Positions 51,330 through 61,347 of a stretch of 64,000 nucleotides of DNA are shown here, one piece after another; position 1 is the stretch's first letter; each line of letters begins with the position of its first letter. A model generated the notes under the pieces. It worked only from the letters and a program-made list of their open reading frames with translations, ran no database searches and had not been told where the DNA came from. Source of the DNA: Symbiodinium microadriaticum (taxonomy: Eukaryota > Sar > Dinophyceae > Suessiales > Symbiodiniaceae); assembly GCA_001939145.1 (NCBI GenBank), contig LSRX01000514.1, forward strand, positions 443,654-507,653. The letters are read 5' to 3'. The position numbers were made by a program, and so were the translations under genes.

Positions 51330-51971
51330 ATGTCGGAACCTGCTGCCAAGAGGGCCAAAACTGCCAAGAGGGCCCAAACTGCCAAGAGGGCCAAAACCGA
51401 GGTGCCCCCAGCAACAGCGACTTCGGAAGAAGTAAGCGACTTGCTGTTGGACTTCGGAGGGGACACGATGCCGGCAGTCTCTCAACTGCTTCGCTTGGCC
51501 TCTCCCGTATTCAATCGCATGCTTGTGAGTAATATGAAGGAAGCACAAAAAAGCATCATCAAGGTGGAAGTGGCCAGCAAGACGGAGTTCAAGATCTTCT
51601 ACGACTTGCTTGAGCCCTGCTCATGGAGCAAGGACAAAATATCCAAGGCAAATGTGGATGCGCTCCTTGCAATCAGCGACTACTACCAAGTGGATGTCGT
51701 GAAGCAGGGCTGCGAACAGTTTCTGCTTGGTCTTCCAGCCACTGGCGACCGACTCCTACAAGCTCATAAGCATGGCCTCAACAAACAGTATCAAAGATGC
51801 ATTGTGAGTATAGCAGAGGCGGGCACAAAGGATGACTTGCTGGTTCTCCATGGCCATCCGGACGTCCTCCTGGAGGTGGCCCTTGAGCAGCAACAGCAGA
51901 AACACAAGTCCAACCCGCTTGCATGCGTGCAGAGAGTTCGTCGGCAAGCTTTCTCGACTCACTGCCTATGA
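51330..51971 (+). CDS. BTB/POZ domain protein, apparently intronless
   Basis: The only confidently recognisable gene. I start it at the ATG at 51330, just after TTTTGCAG|CCTCCC, a plausible trans-splice or splice acceptor. The 213-aa product has an N-terminal basic tandem repeat (AKRAKT, AKRAQT, AKRAKT from an 18-bp DNA repeat at about 51346-51400), then a BTB/POZ fold at about residues 30-140: DLLLDFGGDTMPAVSQLLRL, ASPVFNRMLVSNMKEAQ, then FKIFYDLLEP and DALLAISDYYQVDVVKQGCE. BTB domains dimerise and often act as Cullin-3 ubiquitin ligase adaptors, frequently beside MATH, Kelch or BACK domains; none is visible here. The tail QQQQKHKSNPLACVQ ends in FSTHCL and a stop. Another frame opens at the tail (REFVGKLSRLTAYDVLQRLE), hinting at a one- or two-base frame change. 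The basic repeat could serve as a nuclear signal (inference). Confidence 0.85.
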   Translation: MSEPAAKRAKTAKRAQTAKRAKTEVPPATATSEEVSDLLLDFGGDTMPAVSQLLRLASPVFNRMLVSNMKEAQKSIIKVEVASKTEFKIFYDLLEPCSWSKDKISKANVDALLAISDYYQVDVVKQGCEQFLLGLPATGDRLLQAHKHGLNKQYQRCIVSIAEAGTKDDLLVLHGHPDVLLEVALEQQQQKHKSNPLACVQRVRRQAFSTHCL

Positions 51972-52047
51972 CGTTCTTCAAAGACTGGAGAAGTTGCAGT
52001 GACATTGGTTTCGAGAAGTGGCAGCTGAAAACATCTGAAAGCTCATA

Positions 52048-52506
52048 TTGTCGCGACGGCAGCAGATAGTGTCCAGGGTGAATATCTCTAGGTGGCAAAC
52101 ATCAATGGCAGATGATGCAGCAAAGATACTGCTAACGATTTTCGCCGCCGTCTGGAGACTTAGCTGTATGGACCTCCGAAATGTGCTCCGGTCTTCCAGT
52201 GATTTTCAAGGGGGGGGGGCTTTCACCAAACCGGTGAAACTTGACGTTGTGGACTCATCATCAAATTCCGGTCCAGAGTTGGAGGTTGGGGTATTGTTAT
52301 TAAGGGCTGTGCAGTGTGCTATCAGAGCAGCTTTGACCCTGCGATCAATGAGGAGGTCTCTAATGTTGACGACCAACTACATGAGTGTGAAAACTCCAAG
52401 GACAGAAATGCCACAGTCACTCGTGCGCTTGCTGTTCGGCAGAACCCGGCTTGATTTGAGGCCCACAGCCTGTCTCTTATTCTTTGGCCAACTTGATGGC
52501 GACTGA
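52048..52506 (+). CDS. ORF downstream of the BTB gene, uncertain
   Basis: 152-codon open frame (no ATG at its start) with plausible parts ADDAAKILLTIFAAVWRLSC and LEVGVLLLRAVQCAIRAALT. It spans a 9-G run at about 52210-52219 where reading frame is error-prone. It may be the decayed 3' part of the BTB gene, its 3' UTR, or spurious. Confidence 0.3.
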   Translation: MSRRQQIVSRVNISRWQTSMADDAAKILLTIFAAVWRLSCMDLRNVLRSSSDFQGGGAFTKPVKLDVVDSSSNSGPELEVGVLLLRAVQCAIRAALTLRSMRRSLMLTTNYMSVKTPRTEMPQSLVRLLFGRTRLDLRPTACLLFFGQLDGD

Positions 52507-52747
52507 AATCAGCAATGATAGTTATTTTCCGCATCACCCCGAAACCCGAAACCTGAACCCCAAAGTTTTAGGCAAGACAAGCCGAAGCTCGTAACCCTGA
52601 ACGCAACATCAACGACTCTTAACCTCGGACCATGTCCAACTAACCTTGATTGTAATTATCAAGTTCTAATGTGTATAGTAGAAGCTTCAGACATCTGCCC
52701 TACACCCCGAAACCGGTAAACGCTAAACCCCAGTCCTCACCCTCAAA

Positions 52748-52812
52748 GGACTCATAGTTTCAGGCTTTTGGGCCCAAAGCCCTTGTATGTAAGGCTTTTG
52801 GGCTATTTTGAT
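52748..52812 (-). repeat. family K dispersed repeat (reverse)
   Basis: AAGGACTCATAGTTTCAGGC and TTTTGGGCCCAAAG...GGCTTTTGGGCTATTT. Confidence 0.55.
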
Positions 52813-52814
52813 GC

Positions 52815-53110
52815 AACACCCTGAACCCTCAACCCTAAGCCCTCAGCCCTAAGCTCTAAACCCTAAACCCTAACCTCTAAACCCTAAACCTCTAAACCCT
52901 AAATCCTATAAACCCTAAACCCTAAAACCTTAAACCCCTAAACCCTAAACCCCAAAACCCCCAAACCCCGTAAACTCTAAACCCAAAGCTCTGGATCTAG
53001 GACCTAAACCCTAAACCCTAAGCCCCTAAAACCCTACACCCTAAACACTAAACACTAAACCCCTAAACCCTAAACCCCCAAACCCCGTAAACTCTAAACC
53101 CAAAGCCCTG
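52815..53110 (-). repeat. telomere-like array, CCCTAAA, with an internal direct repeat
   Basis: CCCTAAA units; the segment CCCCGTAAACTCTAAACCCA...GGATCTAGGACCT occurs twice (ending about 53002 and 53122), showing local duplication of about 120 bp. Confidence 0.85.
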
Positions 53111-53117
53111 GATCTAG

Positions 53118-53178
53118 GACCTCCTCCCTGCGCCGGACGTGTCAGCTCTCCGCCGTGGCCCAGGGCCAAAAGCCTGAG
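53118..53178 (+). CDS. exon candidate bracketed by telomere-like repeats
   Basis: GATCTAG| acceptor, CTGAG|GTGCC donor. Open frames: TSSLRRTCQLSAVAQGQKPE, or PPPCAGRVSSPPWPRAKSL, which is the one compatible in phase with 50433-50512. CCCTAAA before, TTTAGGG after (53193-53410). Confidence 0.4.
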
Positions 53179-53192
53179 GTGCCTTAGAAGAC

Positions 53193-53410
53193 GGTTTAGG
53201 GATTTAGGGTTTAGGGTTTAGGATTTAGGGCTTTAGGGTTTAGGATTTAGGATTTAGGGTTTCGGGCTCTAGGGTTTAGGGTTTAGGGCTTTAGGGTTTA
53301 GGGATTTAGGGTTTAGGGGTTAGGGCTTTAGGGGTTTAGGGGATTAGGGTTTAGGGTTTAGGGGATTAGGGTTTGAGGGTTTAGGGTTTAGTAGGTTTTA
53401 GGGTTGAGTG
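53193..53410 (+). repeat. telomere-like array, TTTAGGG orientation
   Basis: TTTAGGG and ATTTAGGG units for about 215 bp. Confidence 0.95.
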
Positions 53411-53748
53411 ACATGAAGGGTGCATGGACACATAGTGTTTACAGGCCTCAGTGGGCCTGACACTAATAGGCGCAATGTGTTTCCACTGCGCGCACTCTCA
53501 ATGTTGAACCCCCTCCCCTTGCAACTCTAGACGATGAGCATTATCAGTGCTGCACCTACAAGCCCTATGATTACTGTGAAGCAAATTCCCAACTAATCCA
53601 TATTTAGGGCCTCAGGGTTCACCGGGCGGCAGCCGACGAGTTTGGCTGTAGACAGCCGAATCACCCATCAGGTATGGCATCCCATTTACAGAACGCAGAG
53701 GCTTATCTCTTAAACGTGCGCAGGCACGTTCATCGGCCTTGTGGTATC

Positions 53749-53823
53749 GCTAGGGCTCCATAAGTATACAAATAGCACAAAGTCTGTAAATAGGACCTAC
53801 TTTAGGCTATGTGGACACTTAGG
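53749..53823 (+). mobile_element. family B MITE (copy 9, internally deleted)
   Basis: TAGGGCTCCATAAGTATAC start. One of the two internal TAGTACCTACTTTGGGG blocks is missing and the right TIR is eroded. Confidence 0.6.
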
Positions 53824-53999
53824 GTATGGTTCGGGTTTAGACTGCCTTGGGTACGTGTCATTGCACCAGGTTGCGGGGATGTTGTGTGGGATCCAAAACC
53901 ATCCGTCACGACAGTCCCTTTGCGTAGGAATACCCAGGATCCTTCAAGAAAACCCTTAACCCTAAAGCCCTAAACCCCTAAACCCCTAAGCCATAAACC

Positions 54000-55090
54000 A
54001 CAAGATGAAGGCTTCAGAGTTGAAGGCCTTGATTCGTTTAGAGCTCGGGTTCTGGATGGTTCTGGTGTAGGATTTAGGGTAGATCGACGTGCTACAACAC
54101 CTCCCCGGCCGACTACAAGTGTCGGCCGTGAGCGAAATCGGCACGACCGTGGCAGAGTTGGGTGCAAGATGCTAGTATTGCACATGCATGCCTGTGCTCA
54201 GTTGCTCCAGACCATGATTCCTTAGAATTCCTTAGACAGTCTTGGCAATCCTCTAGCCACAGAAGACGCAAAGTATTGACGGAAGGACTTCCATGAAAAG
54301 CTGGAACATGGACCCGAGACCCTAAATCTAAGAGCGAAATCCTAAACCCCAAGCCCGAAGGCCTAGCAAACCAATCTTAAAGGCGGCCTTTTAGCCCTGG
54401 CTTCGAGTCAGTCCTTGTTTCGAGGGGTCAAAGGTACCCAGTTAGGGTGTCGTCGACAGTCTTCGCGGTTCACGGTCTCAGCTTACATTTAGCGCAGAAC
54501 TAGAGCTGCACCTCTTCATTCACATTGCCACTGTTCCGAGCACTCACATATTTACCAACACCGTACGCTAATTGCTTCGCTTTGTTATGGTTCTACGGAA
54601 TCCTTTTGGGCCTTTGGCTTCGCGAGCTTCGCGCTTGGAGTGGGTTCCATTGAGGTGAGGGTTGCGCGGTTCTGAATCCTCAGCAGGGCATTTCCTTTTG
54701 CCCTCGGGAGTTGGCATTGTGATGTAGCGTGAGCAACACTTGGGTTTAACCTAGACCATGTTGAGATTTACGAACTACGTGCTGCCGGGATGCCAAACCG
54801 TAGACGAAAATCATCTGTCTTTGTTCGAAGGTTCCAGTCTGTAACAAGCGAAATCCAACATGATAAGAAGATGGTTACCTGTGATAAGCTTTGATGCTTA
54901 ATTTGTGTAAGTTGTGAGCCTACAGCGAAACAAGGCGTCAGGGTTCCGGGGAGACACCTTCAAACGCTTAGCCAATGACCCATGGCGATCCAGCAAGCCT
55001 GCAATGATCCGACTCTGCCAACACTTCGGTAGTGAAGCCCAATCAAAGTAAGCTGCATTCCTTGGAGGCATTGAGTTGAGGCTGAACTTA
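54000..55090. other. intervening unique DNA
   Basis: Few telomere-like units and no palindromic element. Short open frames occur on both strands but none has supporting splice structure. Confidence 0.45.
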
Positions 55091-55134
55091 CGGATGTGTC
55101 CGATGTGTTTTACCTTGACGACTACTATGTCTAC

Positions 55135-55331
55135 TTCGACGACGACGACGACGAAGACGACTACTACCTAGTACCTGTACTATGCCATCTATACCACCCA
55201 TACTACCTATACTCCCTATACTACTCCCTATGCTGCTGGTGCTGCTGCTACTACTACTACTACTACTACTACTGCTGCTACTACTGCAGCTACTCTTCGT
55301 CTACTCCCACTACCACTACGACTGCTGTTGT

Positions 55332-55369
<38 letters not shown>

Positions 55370-55426
55370 GTACTAGTACTAGTACTAGTACTAGTACTAG
55401 TACTAGTACTAGTACTAGTACTACTA

Positions 55427-55458
<32 letters not shown>

Positions 55459-55620
55459 ACGACTACGACTACTAATACTACGACGACGACGACAACGACG
55501 ACTAACAACAATAATACGCCTACTGCTACTGCTACTACTGCTACTGCTGCTACTGCTTCGACTGCCACGGCCACCGCCACCGCCGCCGCCACCGCCGCTG
55601 TCACTGCTACTACGCGATGA
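55135..55620. repeat. long compound trinucleotide repeat
   Basis: GACGAC, CTACTA, ACTACT, then a palindromic ACTAGT hexamer array (about 55366-55420), then ACGACT, ACGACG and ACTGCT/GCCACC runs. ORFs of 119-218 codons in several frames come from this repeat and are not credible genes. Confidence 0.95.
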
Positions 55621-55946
55621 CTACGACGATAAAGACAACTGCGATTACGGTGATGATGACGACCCCGAGTGCGACGACCACGAATAAGACTCGCCCACAC
55701 TACTGCCACGTTAGTGGTGAGATCCCTGACTGACCCCCCGTCCCCTCCCCTATTGGCGTGGAGGCCAGGTTCAGCCTCTAACACCAATTCCGGAACTTGA
55801 GGAATCCCCATTACAACAAGCAAAGTATCAGAAGAAGAGAAAATAAGTGCCAATGCAGAGGATGGAGGCGAAGAAGGGCTCAGGTTGGGTCCGGTTCTGG
55901 TGTAAATTCTGCGTCCCCCGCGTGATGAACTAAGCTGTGTTTTCAA

Positions 55947-56035
55947 TGTGGGTAGTTCTCTGAATTAGGGTCCTTCTTAAATCCCCCATATAGTACGGCA
56001 CCCGAAAAGGACCCCTAAACGGGATCCTACCCATG
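55947..56035. mobile_element. family D MITE (copy 6, shortened)
   Basis: GTGGGTAGTTCTCTGAATTA to ACGGGATCCTACCCATGT, with ATATAGTACGGCACCC inside. Confidence 0.65.
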
Positions 56036-56039
56036 TCTT

Positions 56040-56925
56040 TCTCAGAGGAGGTCGGCTTAGGTGTGAAGGAATCCTACAAAGGAACGCAGCCGTTGTTGAG
56101 TCGCCGCGAATGTGGTTGACTCTTGCAGACACTTGTAGGTTAGCGTCCCGCAGCTCGATCATAATAGCGTAGGTTGAAGTTTTGTAAAGTGACCGCTGGA
56201 TTTTGAGGAGGGAGCCTCGATGTACCTGCTTACATATGTTGAGGGTCATATCCACCATTTTAGTGTTCGAAGGCATTGTTGGGTTGGCAGGTGCCTCGGT
56301 ATCGAGGCTGGACTATTTCGGGGCTAAGTTTGGGGTTTGGGGGTTCAGGCTTGGGGTTTAGAGTTTAGGGTGTAGGATTTGGGGTTTAGGGTTTGGGGTT
56401 TAGGGCATATAATCAGTGATCCGCCGGGTCAGTTTCCGAGCTCGGAATGCGAAGGGAGCAAAACCCTGAGAGACTCGTCCTGGCTAAGATTAGGGTTGAA
56501 ATAAGCGAAGTAGGCTTCCCTTGGAAGCGGATTGATACGTGCATATCGGCATTTTCTTACTTGTGGTCATACATACAAGTTAAGCAGCGCAAACCCTGCA
56601 TCAAATTGTCTATCACCATGTTGCGCTCTCATGGGCCATCGTCAGATAGAGCCAAAACACGGTGTGCCATAATCCTTTGGAGGGCAATCGAGATCAGCGT
56701 ATCTTGCACAGAACTGGTTATATAGTTGTTGGTGTAATTACATGCCAGAAGCCAGGAAGAACAGACTTTCGGGGCAGAGAGACAATGTATCATCGGCAGC
56801 TATGATAGGCTGCTGCGAGTGTGCGCAAGGAAGCCAAAATTGCTTCTGGGACTGGTCATGAGACCCGCCATTGCTCGAGTTGTGCAGCACATGAACACGT
56901 GACATGAGGACCCTAAAACTTAAAC
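56040..56925. other. intervening DNA with one weak ORF
   Basis: A + strand ORF at 56447-56725 starts with an Arg/Glu-rich peptide (MRREQNPERLVLAKIRVEIS) but becomes unconvincing. TTTAGGG/TTTGGGG units occur at 56325-56406. Confidence 0.35.
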
Positions 56926-57178
56926 CCTAAACCCTAGACACTATAAGCCCGAATGCTATATACCGTAAACCCTAAGCCTATAAACCCTCTAAGTCCTATA
57001 CACCCTAAACCCTATAAACCCTACAAGCCCTATAAACCGTAAACCCTACAAACCCTGAACCCCATAAACCCTAAGCCCTAAAACACCTATAAACCCTATA
57101 AGCCCTAAATAGCTATAAACCCTAAGCCCTAAAACACTTATAAACCCCATGAATTTCCTATAAACCCTCTGAGCCCTA
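56925..57178 (-). repeat. telomere-like array, CCCTATAAACC/CCCTAAA
   Basis: CCCTAAA and CCCTATAAA units for about 250 bp before the acceptor at 57194. Confidence 0.9.
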
Positions 57179-57194
57179 AGCCTATTCGACCAAG

Positions 57195-57254
57195 GGCTTC
57201 CAGGGGGTTCCACTATTCTTCAGGCCAAAGCTCTAAAGAGGTTGCGGGTTCCTC
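57195..57254 (+). CDS. exon candidate bracketed by telomere-like repeats
   Basis: GACCAAG|G acceptor, CCTC|GTAAAC donor. Open frames: LPGGSTILQAKALKRLRVP or ASRGFHYSSGQSSKEVAGS; the latter is phase-compatible with 53118-53178. TTTAGGG follows at 57270-57395. Confidence 0.45.
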
Positions 57255-57267
57255 GTAAACCCTCAGG

Positions 57268-57397
57268 TTTAGGGTTTAGAGGGTTTAGAGGGTTTAGAGG
57301 GTCTAGGGTTTATAGGGTTTAGGGTTTAGGGCTTGTAGGGCTTATTGGGTTTATAGGGTTTGTAAGATTTAGGGTTTAGGGTTTATAGTGTTTAGGG
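57268..57397 (+). repeat. telomere-like array, TTTAGGG orientation
   Basis: GGGTTTAGAGGGTTTAGGG-type units. Confidence 0.9.
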
Positions 57398-57525
57398 ACT
57401 CTCATAATTTGTAATAATCTCGTGCTCACTCCGGGAGCTGTCAGCCGTCCTAGAGACTCGAACTGCGTCCTAAACAAAATGAAAGGACCCCAGCACAGTT
57501 CAGTCTAGTATGCCGCTTGCTTTCA

Positions 57526-57770
57526 GGTGCCCAGGCAGCATCCGCCGAATAACCTCAAGCCTTATAAAAGATGATTCCACTGCGAAAATATCCATGTTTG
57601 GTTCTCTAGGCGACATGTTTATTCAGTCGCTTGTTCCTGTTTGTTCAAAGCCCTGTCTAATGCTGTGCCCCGTCCGCGAAGGCTCGAGCCTTGCAGCCAA
57701 AGTGGGATTCGGGACCCCTGTAATCTTCGGAGGCTCTTGGGTTGAGGATTTAGGGGTTTTGGCCTTGGGG
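57526..57770 (+). CDS. possible exon after a good acceptor, uncertain
   Basis: GCTTGCTTTCAG| at 57525 is followed by an open frame containing CPGSIRRITSSLIKDDSTAK and ISMFGSLGDMFIQSLVPVC; it then degrades into telomere-derived codons near 57740. Confidence 0.3.
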
Positions 57771-58696
57771 CTGGGGGAGTATAGACCCCCCGAGTAGGCA
57801 TGATTGTGACATGTGACATGACCCTAAACCCCCCTAAACCCTAGGCCCGTCGCACCCCCACCCCGTCGGAGTGTCTTAAGCTTCCGCAAGCCGGTAGGCT
57901 GCCACCTTCACCCTCCAACTTGCGTGTTTTTTTCTATTTTTTGGGAGAGCGGGCCCGTTTGGGGGTGGGGGGGATGGATCTGCCGTGGGTGCGGAGCACT
58001 GGGCCTTGGCCGGCTGCGCTGCGGGTACTGGTGGAGGCGCGCTGCAATGCTTAGAGTTTACGGCTTGGGGTTCAGGGTTTGTGGGTTTCGGGTTTAGGAT
58101 TTAGGGCTGAGGGTTCGAACTGGGGCTGAGGCATGTTGGAAGATATTGGTCGTTGTTCATGTTGTTGCAGATCAGGCCCCGAAAAAGGAGCAATTGGGAG
58201 GACATGATACGTTGAAGCTCTTTGAGGCCAGCCCATGTTAGATAGAGCAGCAAACCCTATAGAGACCCTAAGCTGTTTATAGAGACCCTAAGCTGTTTGG
58301 ACGGGTTTTGCAGTTGGCACTTATCCGCGGGCCTGATTCGAGTCCCTATCAATAATGGGGGTTCATTCTCTTCTGTTTCAGGATTTGCGCCAAGGGATCA
58401 CCGGGAACAGTCAGTCAGAACCCCAGACAATGCTGACAATAGCGCTTTAGTCGTCCCTAACCTCCAATCCCCGATCTCTAAATCCCCCAACCTAGAGCTG
58501 TACACAGTAATGCTTTTGCTGGTTGGGGTTGTGACGGTCTAGATAATAGCCCTGCCCTAAACGCCCTAAACCCTCAAACGATTTTGGTATCCTCAACCCT
58601 AGCTCGAAAAAGCCCTGCCAACAAAAACCGCCTACCCAAAGGCCTTAGAGCCATAGCCCTCCAATCATAAACATCCAACAACTACAACCTACAAAT

Positions 58697-58775
58697 TGGT
58701 CCGTGGAGGCATTGGCTGCTCGCCTGGACTATTCCACGAAGACCTGGAACAAGATCCTGAAAGCCTGCGGGACAG
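58697..58775 (+). CDS. exon candidate, unknown protein
   Basis: The frame reads WSVEALAARLDYSTKTWNKI, then LKACGT, ending in a consensus donor ACAG|GTAAGG (58776). The left acceptor is unclear (GTGGAG|G at 58708 is possible). Compact, protein-like, helical. Confidence 0.5.
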
Positions 58776-59178
58776 GTAAGGGGTGGCCATGGGCCCTCCA
58801 GCTACTCAGGAGCAGGGTTTGGGGGGTTTGGAGTTGGGGGTTTCAAGTGTTTCAGGGCGTGTGGGGTTGTCGGGATTATGTGGGGTTTTAGGTTTTTTCG
58901 GCTTTAGGAATGAGGTTTCAGGGTTTGACGAACTTTCTGATGATGCTTGGGCTCGACGTGTTGGATGGATGGCTCGAGGGTGTGCAGCACCAATCCCTGT
59001 CGAGGTGATGCAGGTAGGCACGCATGCATGCTTGCTGGCTTCCATCCAGACATCCAGCCAGCCAGCCAAGCCAGCCATTCATGCGCGCATGCCTGCATGA
59101 ACGATTCCAGGCAGACCAGTAGGAAAACCGCAACATACAACAGCAGAAAGGTGGGACAGTATCCACCTGTGCCTCTGG

Positions 59179-59196
59179 GTATGTGTAGTTCCATGC

Positions 59197-59237
<41 letters not shown>

Positions 59238-59253
59238 CTTGTAAACGTATTAA
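59179..59253. repeat. 75-bp duplicate, copy 1 (probable assembly artefact)
   Basis: GGTATGTGTAGTTCCATGCA, a TA run and ACTTGTAAACGTATTAA, repeated after the N at 59254 as 59255-59330. Confidence 0.85.
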
Positions 59254-59254
59254 N
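59254..59254. other. single N, probable assembly gap
   Basis: Separates two near-identical copies that contain a (TA)n tract. Confidence 0.9.
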
Positions 59255-59273
59255 GGTATGTGTAGTTCCATGC

Positions 59274-59314
<41 letters not shown>

Positions 59315-59330
59315 CTTGTAAACGTATTAA
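59255..59330. repeat. 76-bp duplicate, copy 2 with (TA)n
   Basis: Second copy, continuing into unique sequence (CTATCATTGTGTGGG). Confidence 0.85.
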
Positions 59331-60350
59331 CTATCATTGTGTGGGAGTGTGTCAAACTATGTGAAACCCGCTGCAGTTCCAGCATGAAGAAAAGCAGATA
59401 TGCAACAACGCCCGCCCTCAGAAAACCCATCGTGCAGAGCCGGGCTTTAGAGTTCCTAAACCCTAAACCCCAACCCCGAAACCTGAACCCTAAACCCTCA
59501 GCCGCAACCCCTAAACCCGAACGAACCGGCGTTGGGTGTTTTGGGTTTTTGGGTTTCGGGTTTAGGGGCCCTGAAAGGAGCTTTCCGCTTGTGGATGTCG
59601 TGTCTTTCAACACTGGCATTACATCCTTTGCCCCCGGACTCGGTTTCGGGTCTTAGTAGCTTAGGGGTTAGGGTTTAGGGTTTAAGGTTTAGGGTTTAGG
59701 GTTGAGGGTTTAGGTTTCTACACTTTAAACTTTTTGGGAGAATATGAACCCTTATGGAAAGTGAAAGTGTACACTATTTTTGTGCTTATGAACTCAGCAA
59801 CTAAGGGGTTTAGGGTTCAGGGAAGTGTGAGTTGAGACAATGTAGGGGGGCCTGGAAGAGGGCTTAGATTATGTGCAGTGTTATTACATGGGGCCTGTGA
59901 GGGGACACTGCTACCGTTTCTTCAGGCCCCTAAATTGCAGAGCTTTTCGTCTCGTCTTTACAGGCTCAGAGTATAGGGTGCGCTGGCTGACAATGAACCC
60001 ACTGAACAGAGCATGTGTGGGTTGGGCGCTAGGTTCTAGAAGGTTCCGGTGCCCGAACGTCATAGCGGTGATGCGGAATCTGAACTCCACAATTTTGACG
60101 AATCCAAATGGGTGCGAGGCAGAAGTCCTAGACTCCATAAGGCCAACCTGTTCTTTGCCTGCAGGGCTGAATAGCCGTATTAAAGCCGATCTCTAATCCC
60201 CATACACAGGGCCCTGTTGCTTCGGAGGTTTAGGTTCAAGTGTCTGAGGGTTCAGGCTTCAGAGTTCAGTTGCGTAGGACTTGTGGGGGGGGGGGTGGAG
60301 TTTAGTTGGGATCAGCTGAATGTTGAATCGCTCGATGCTTGAAACCCCCG

Positions 60351-60437
60351 GTGTATAGACCTGTGAAGAACTTGGAGGTGGCAAGGCTGTGCGAAGAGTG
60401 TTGGGATAGTTTAACCCTTCGGGAGCGGGATAGAAAG
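60351..60437 (+). CDS. exon candidate, uncertain
   Basis: The frame reads PVYRPVKNLEVARLCEECWD, then SLTLRERDRK, open in a 166-codon ORF of which only this part looks like protein. No ATG start. Confidence 0.35.
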
Positions 60438-60559
60438 CACCCTAAGCCCTGCATCTGTAACTCTAAAGCTTCATCACCTCCCGTCCCTGTGTTCAACGCT
60501 TCTTGCAAAATTGAACAACGCAACTCAAGACACACCACGCAGACAGTCACCACTCCACG

Positions 60560-60762
60560 CGAAGGTTGCAGAAGCTCCATACAAACTGCCTTATGCCGAA
60601 TTCATCTCTCGATGCTCCAACATGACAAGGGAAAGCATCAAACCACCCCAAACTTGCAACCGTGCTCAAGGCAGTCCGCCGGCAATGGCAGATATCGCTG
60701 GGTCTCTTCCATCGCATGGGCATCGGTTGCCCAAGGTGCTGCTGAGCGTAGATGTGGACCCA
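60560..60762 (+). CDS. exon candidate in a different frame, uncertain
   Basis: The frame contains KVAEAPYKLPYAEFISRCSN, MTRESIKPPQTC and later HRLPKVLLSVDVDPK. It may belong to the same gene as 60351-60437 with a short intron between. CCCTAAA follows directly at 60765-60782. Confidence 0.35.
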
Positions 60763-60938
60763 AAACCCTAAACCCTAAACCCATGAAGGATGCTCGCACA
60801 AACCCGGATACGTACCCGGAAAACGGGCTGAGGCTGTAAGCCTCTGTGGACTGTTCAGTTTTTCAACGGAGGGCCTTTAGATTTCAGCCCAAGCATCCTT
60901 CACAAAGGCTCCTGGGCAAGTATAGATGGGGTTCTAGC

Positions 60939-61110
60939 TTAAAAGGTCAGGTACCTTTCGGCTCGCCTGTGATTGCTAAGGAAGAAATGAAGGGCTTGCA
61001 GCACAGAGTCATGTAGTCTTTTCACTGATGTCCAAGTGTTCCAGCCAAAAGCTTTCGTACAGCACAAAATCAGCTTTGGACCTTCGGGAATAGACTCCCT
61101 TTTCTTGCTC
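60939..61110 (-). CDS. minus-strand exon candidate, terminal
   Basis: Reading leftwards after AGAGCAAG|: KRESIPEGPKLILCCTKAFG, WNTWTSVKRLHDSVLQALHF, then FLSNHRRAERYLTF and stop. Could follow the exon at 61129-61347. Not recognised. Confidence 0.4.
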
Positions 61111-61128
61111 TGAATTGGGAATGGCTTT

Positions 61129-61347
61129 CTAGACACGCAGAGAGTGAGGAGTCAACCGCTTCATTTGCTGGAAAGGTCTCCCGAAAACCCCCTGCAGCAA
61201 GGGAGCAACCTTTTCAGCCATCCTGTTGGACACCTGCCCCTGCACACACTCTATAGAGAACTGAACAATAGATGAGACAACAACATTCCTGCTCCCGAAA
61301 AATTGAAAAGCGGTAAGAAGGAAGAGTAGGAAGGACCGTTGCAACAT
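61129..61347 (-). CDS. minus-strand small protein or first exon with signal-peptide-like start
   Basis: ATG at 61347 (minus strand), product about 72 aa: MLQRSFLLFLLTAFQFFGSR, then VQFSIECVQGQVSNRMAEKV and APLLQGVFGRPFQQMKR. A basic residue followed by a hydrophobic LLFLLTAFQFF core fits a signal peptide or anchor. A possible GT donor (AAGCG|GTTGAC) lies near residue 65, and exon-like sequence in another frame continues at 60939-61110. It is one of very few minus-strand candidates. CCTAAACATG upstream shows telomere-like traces. Confidence 0.45.
   Translation of the reverse strand: MLQRSFLLFLLTAFQFFGSRNVVVSSIVQFSIECVQGQVSNRMAEKVAPLLQGVFGRPFQQMKRLTPHSLRV

Noticed and set aside
55096-55946. 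Long ORFs on both strands (174, 119 and 218 codons)
   Set aside because: They are translations of the compound trinucleotide repeat (poly-Thr, poly-Tyr, poly-Val, poly-Leu) and have no domain or splice support.
59873-60196. 107-codon + strand ORF
   Set aside because: Irregular composition, an antisense ORF of equal quality (59911-60138), and no acceptor or donor arrangement like the other candidates.
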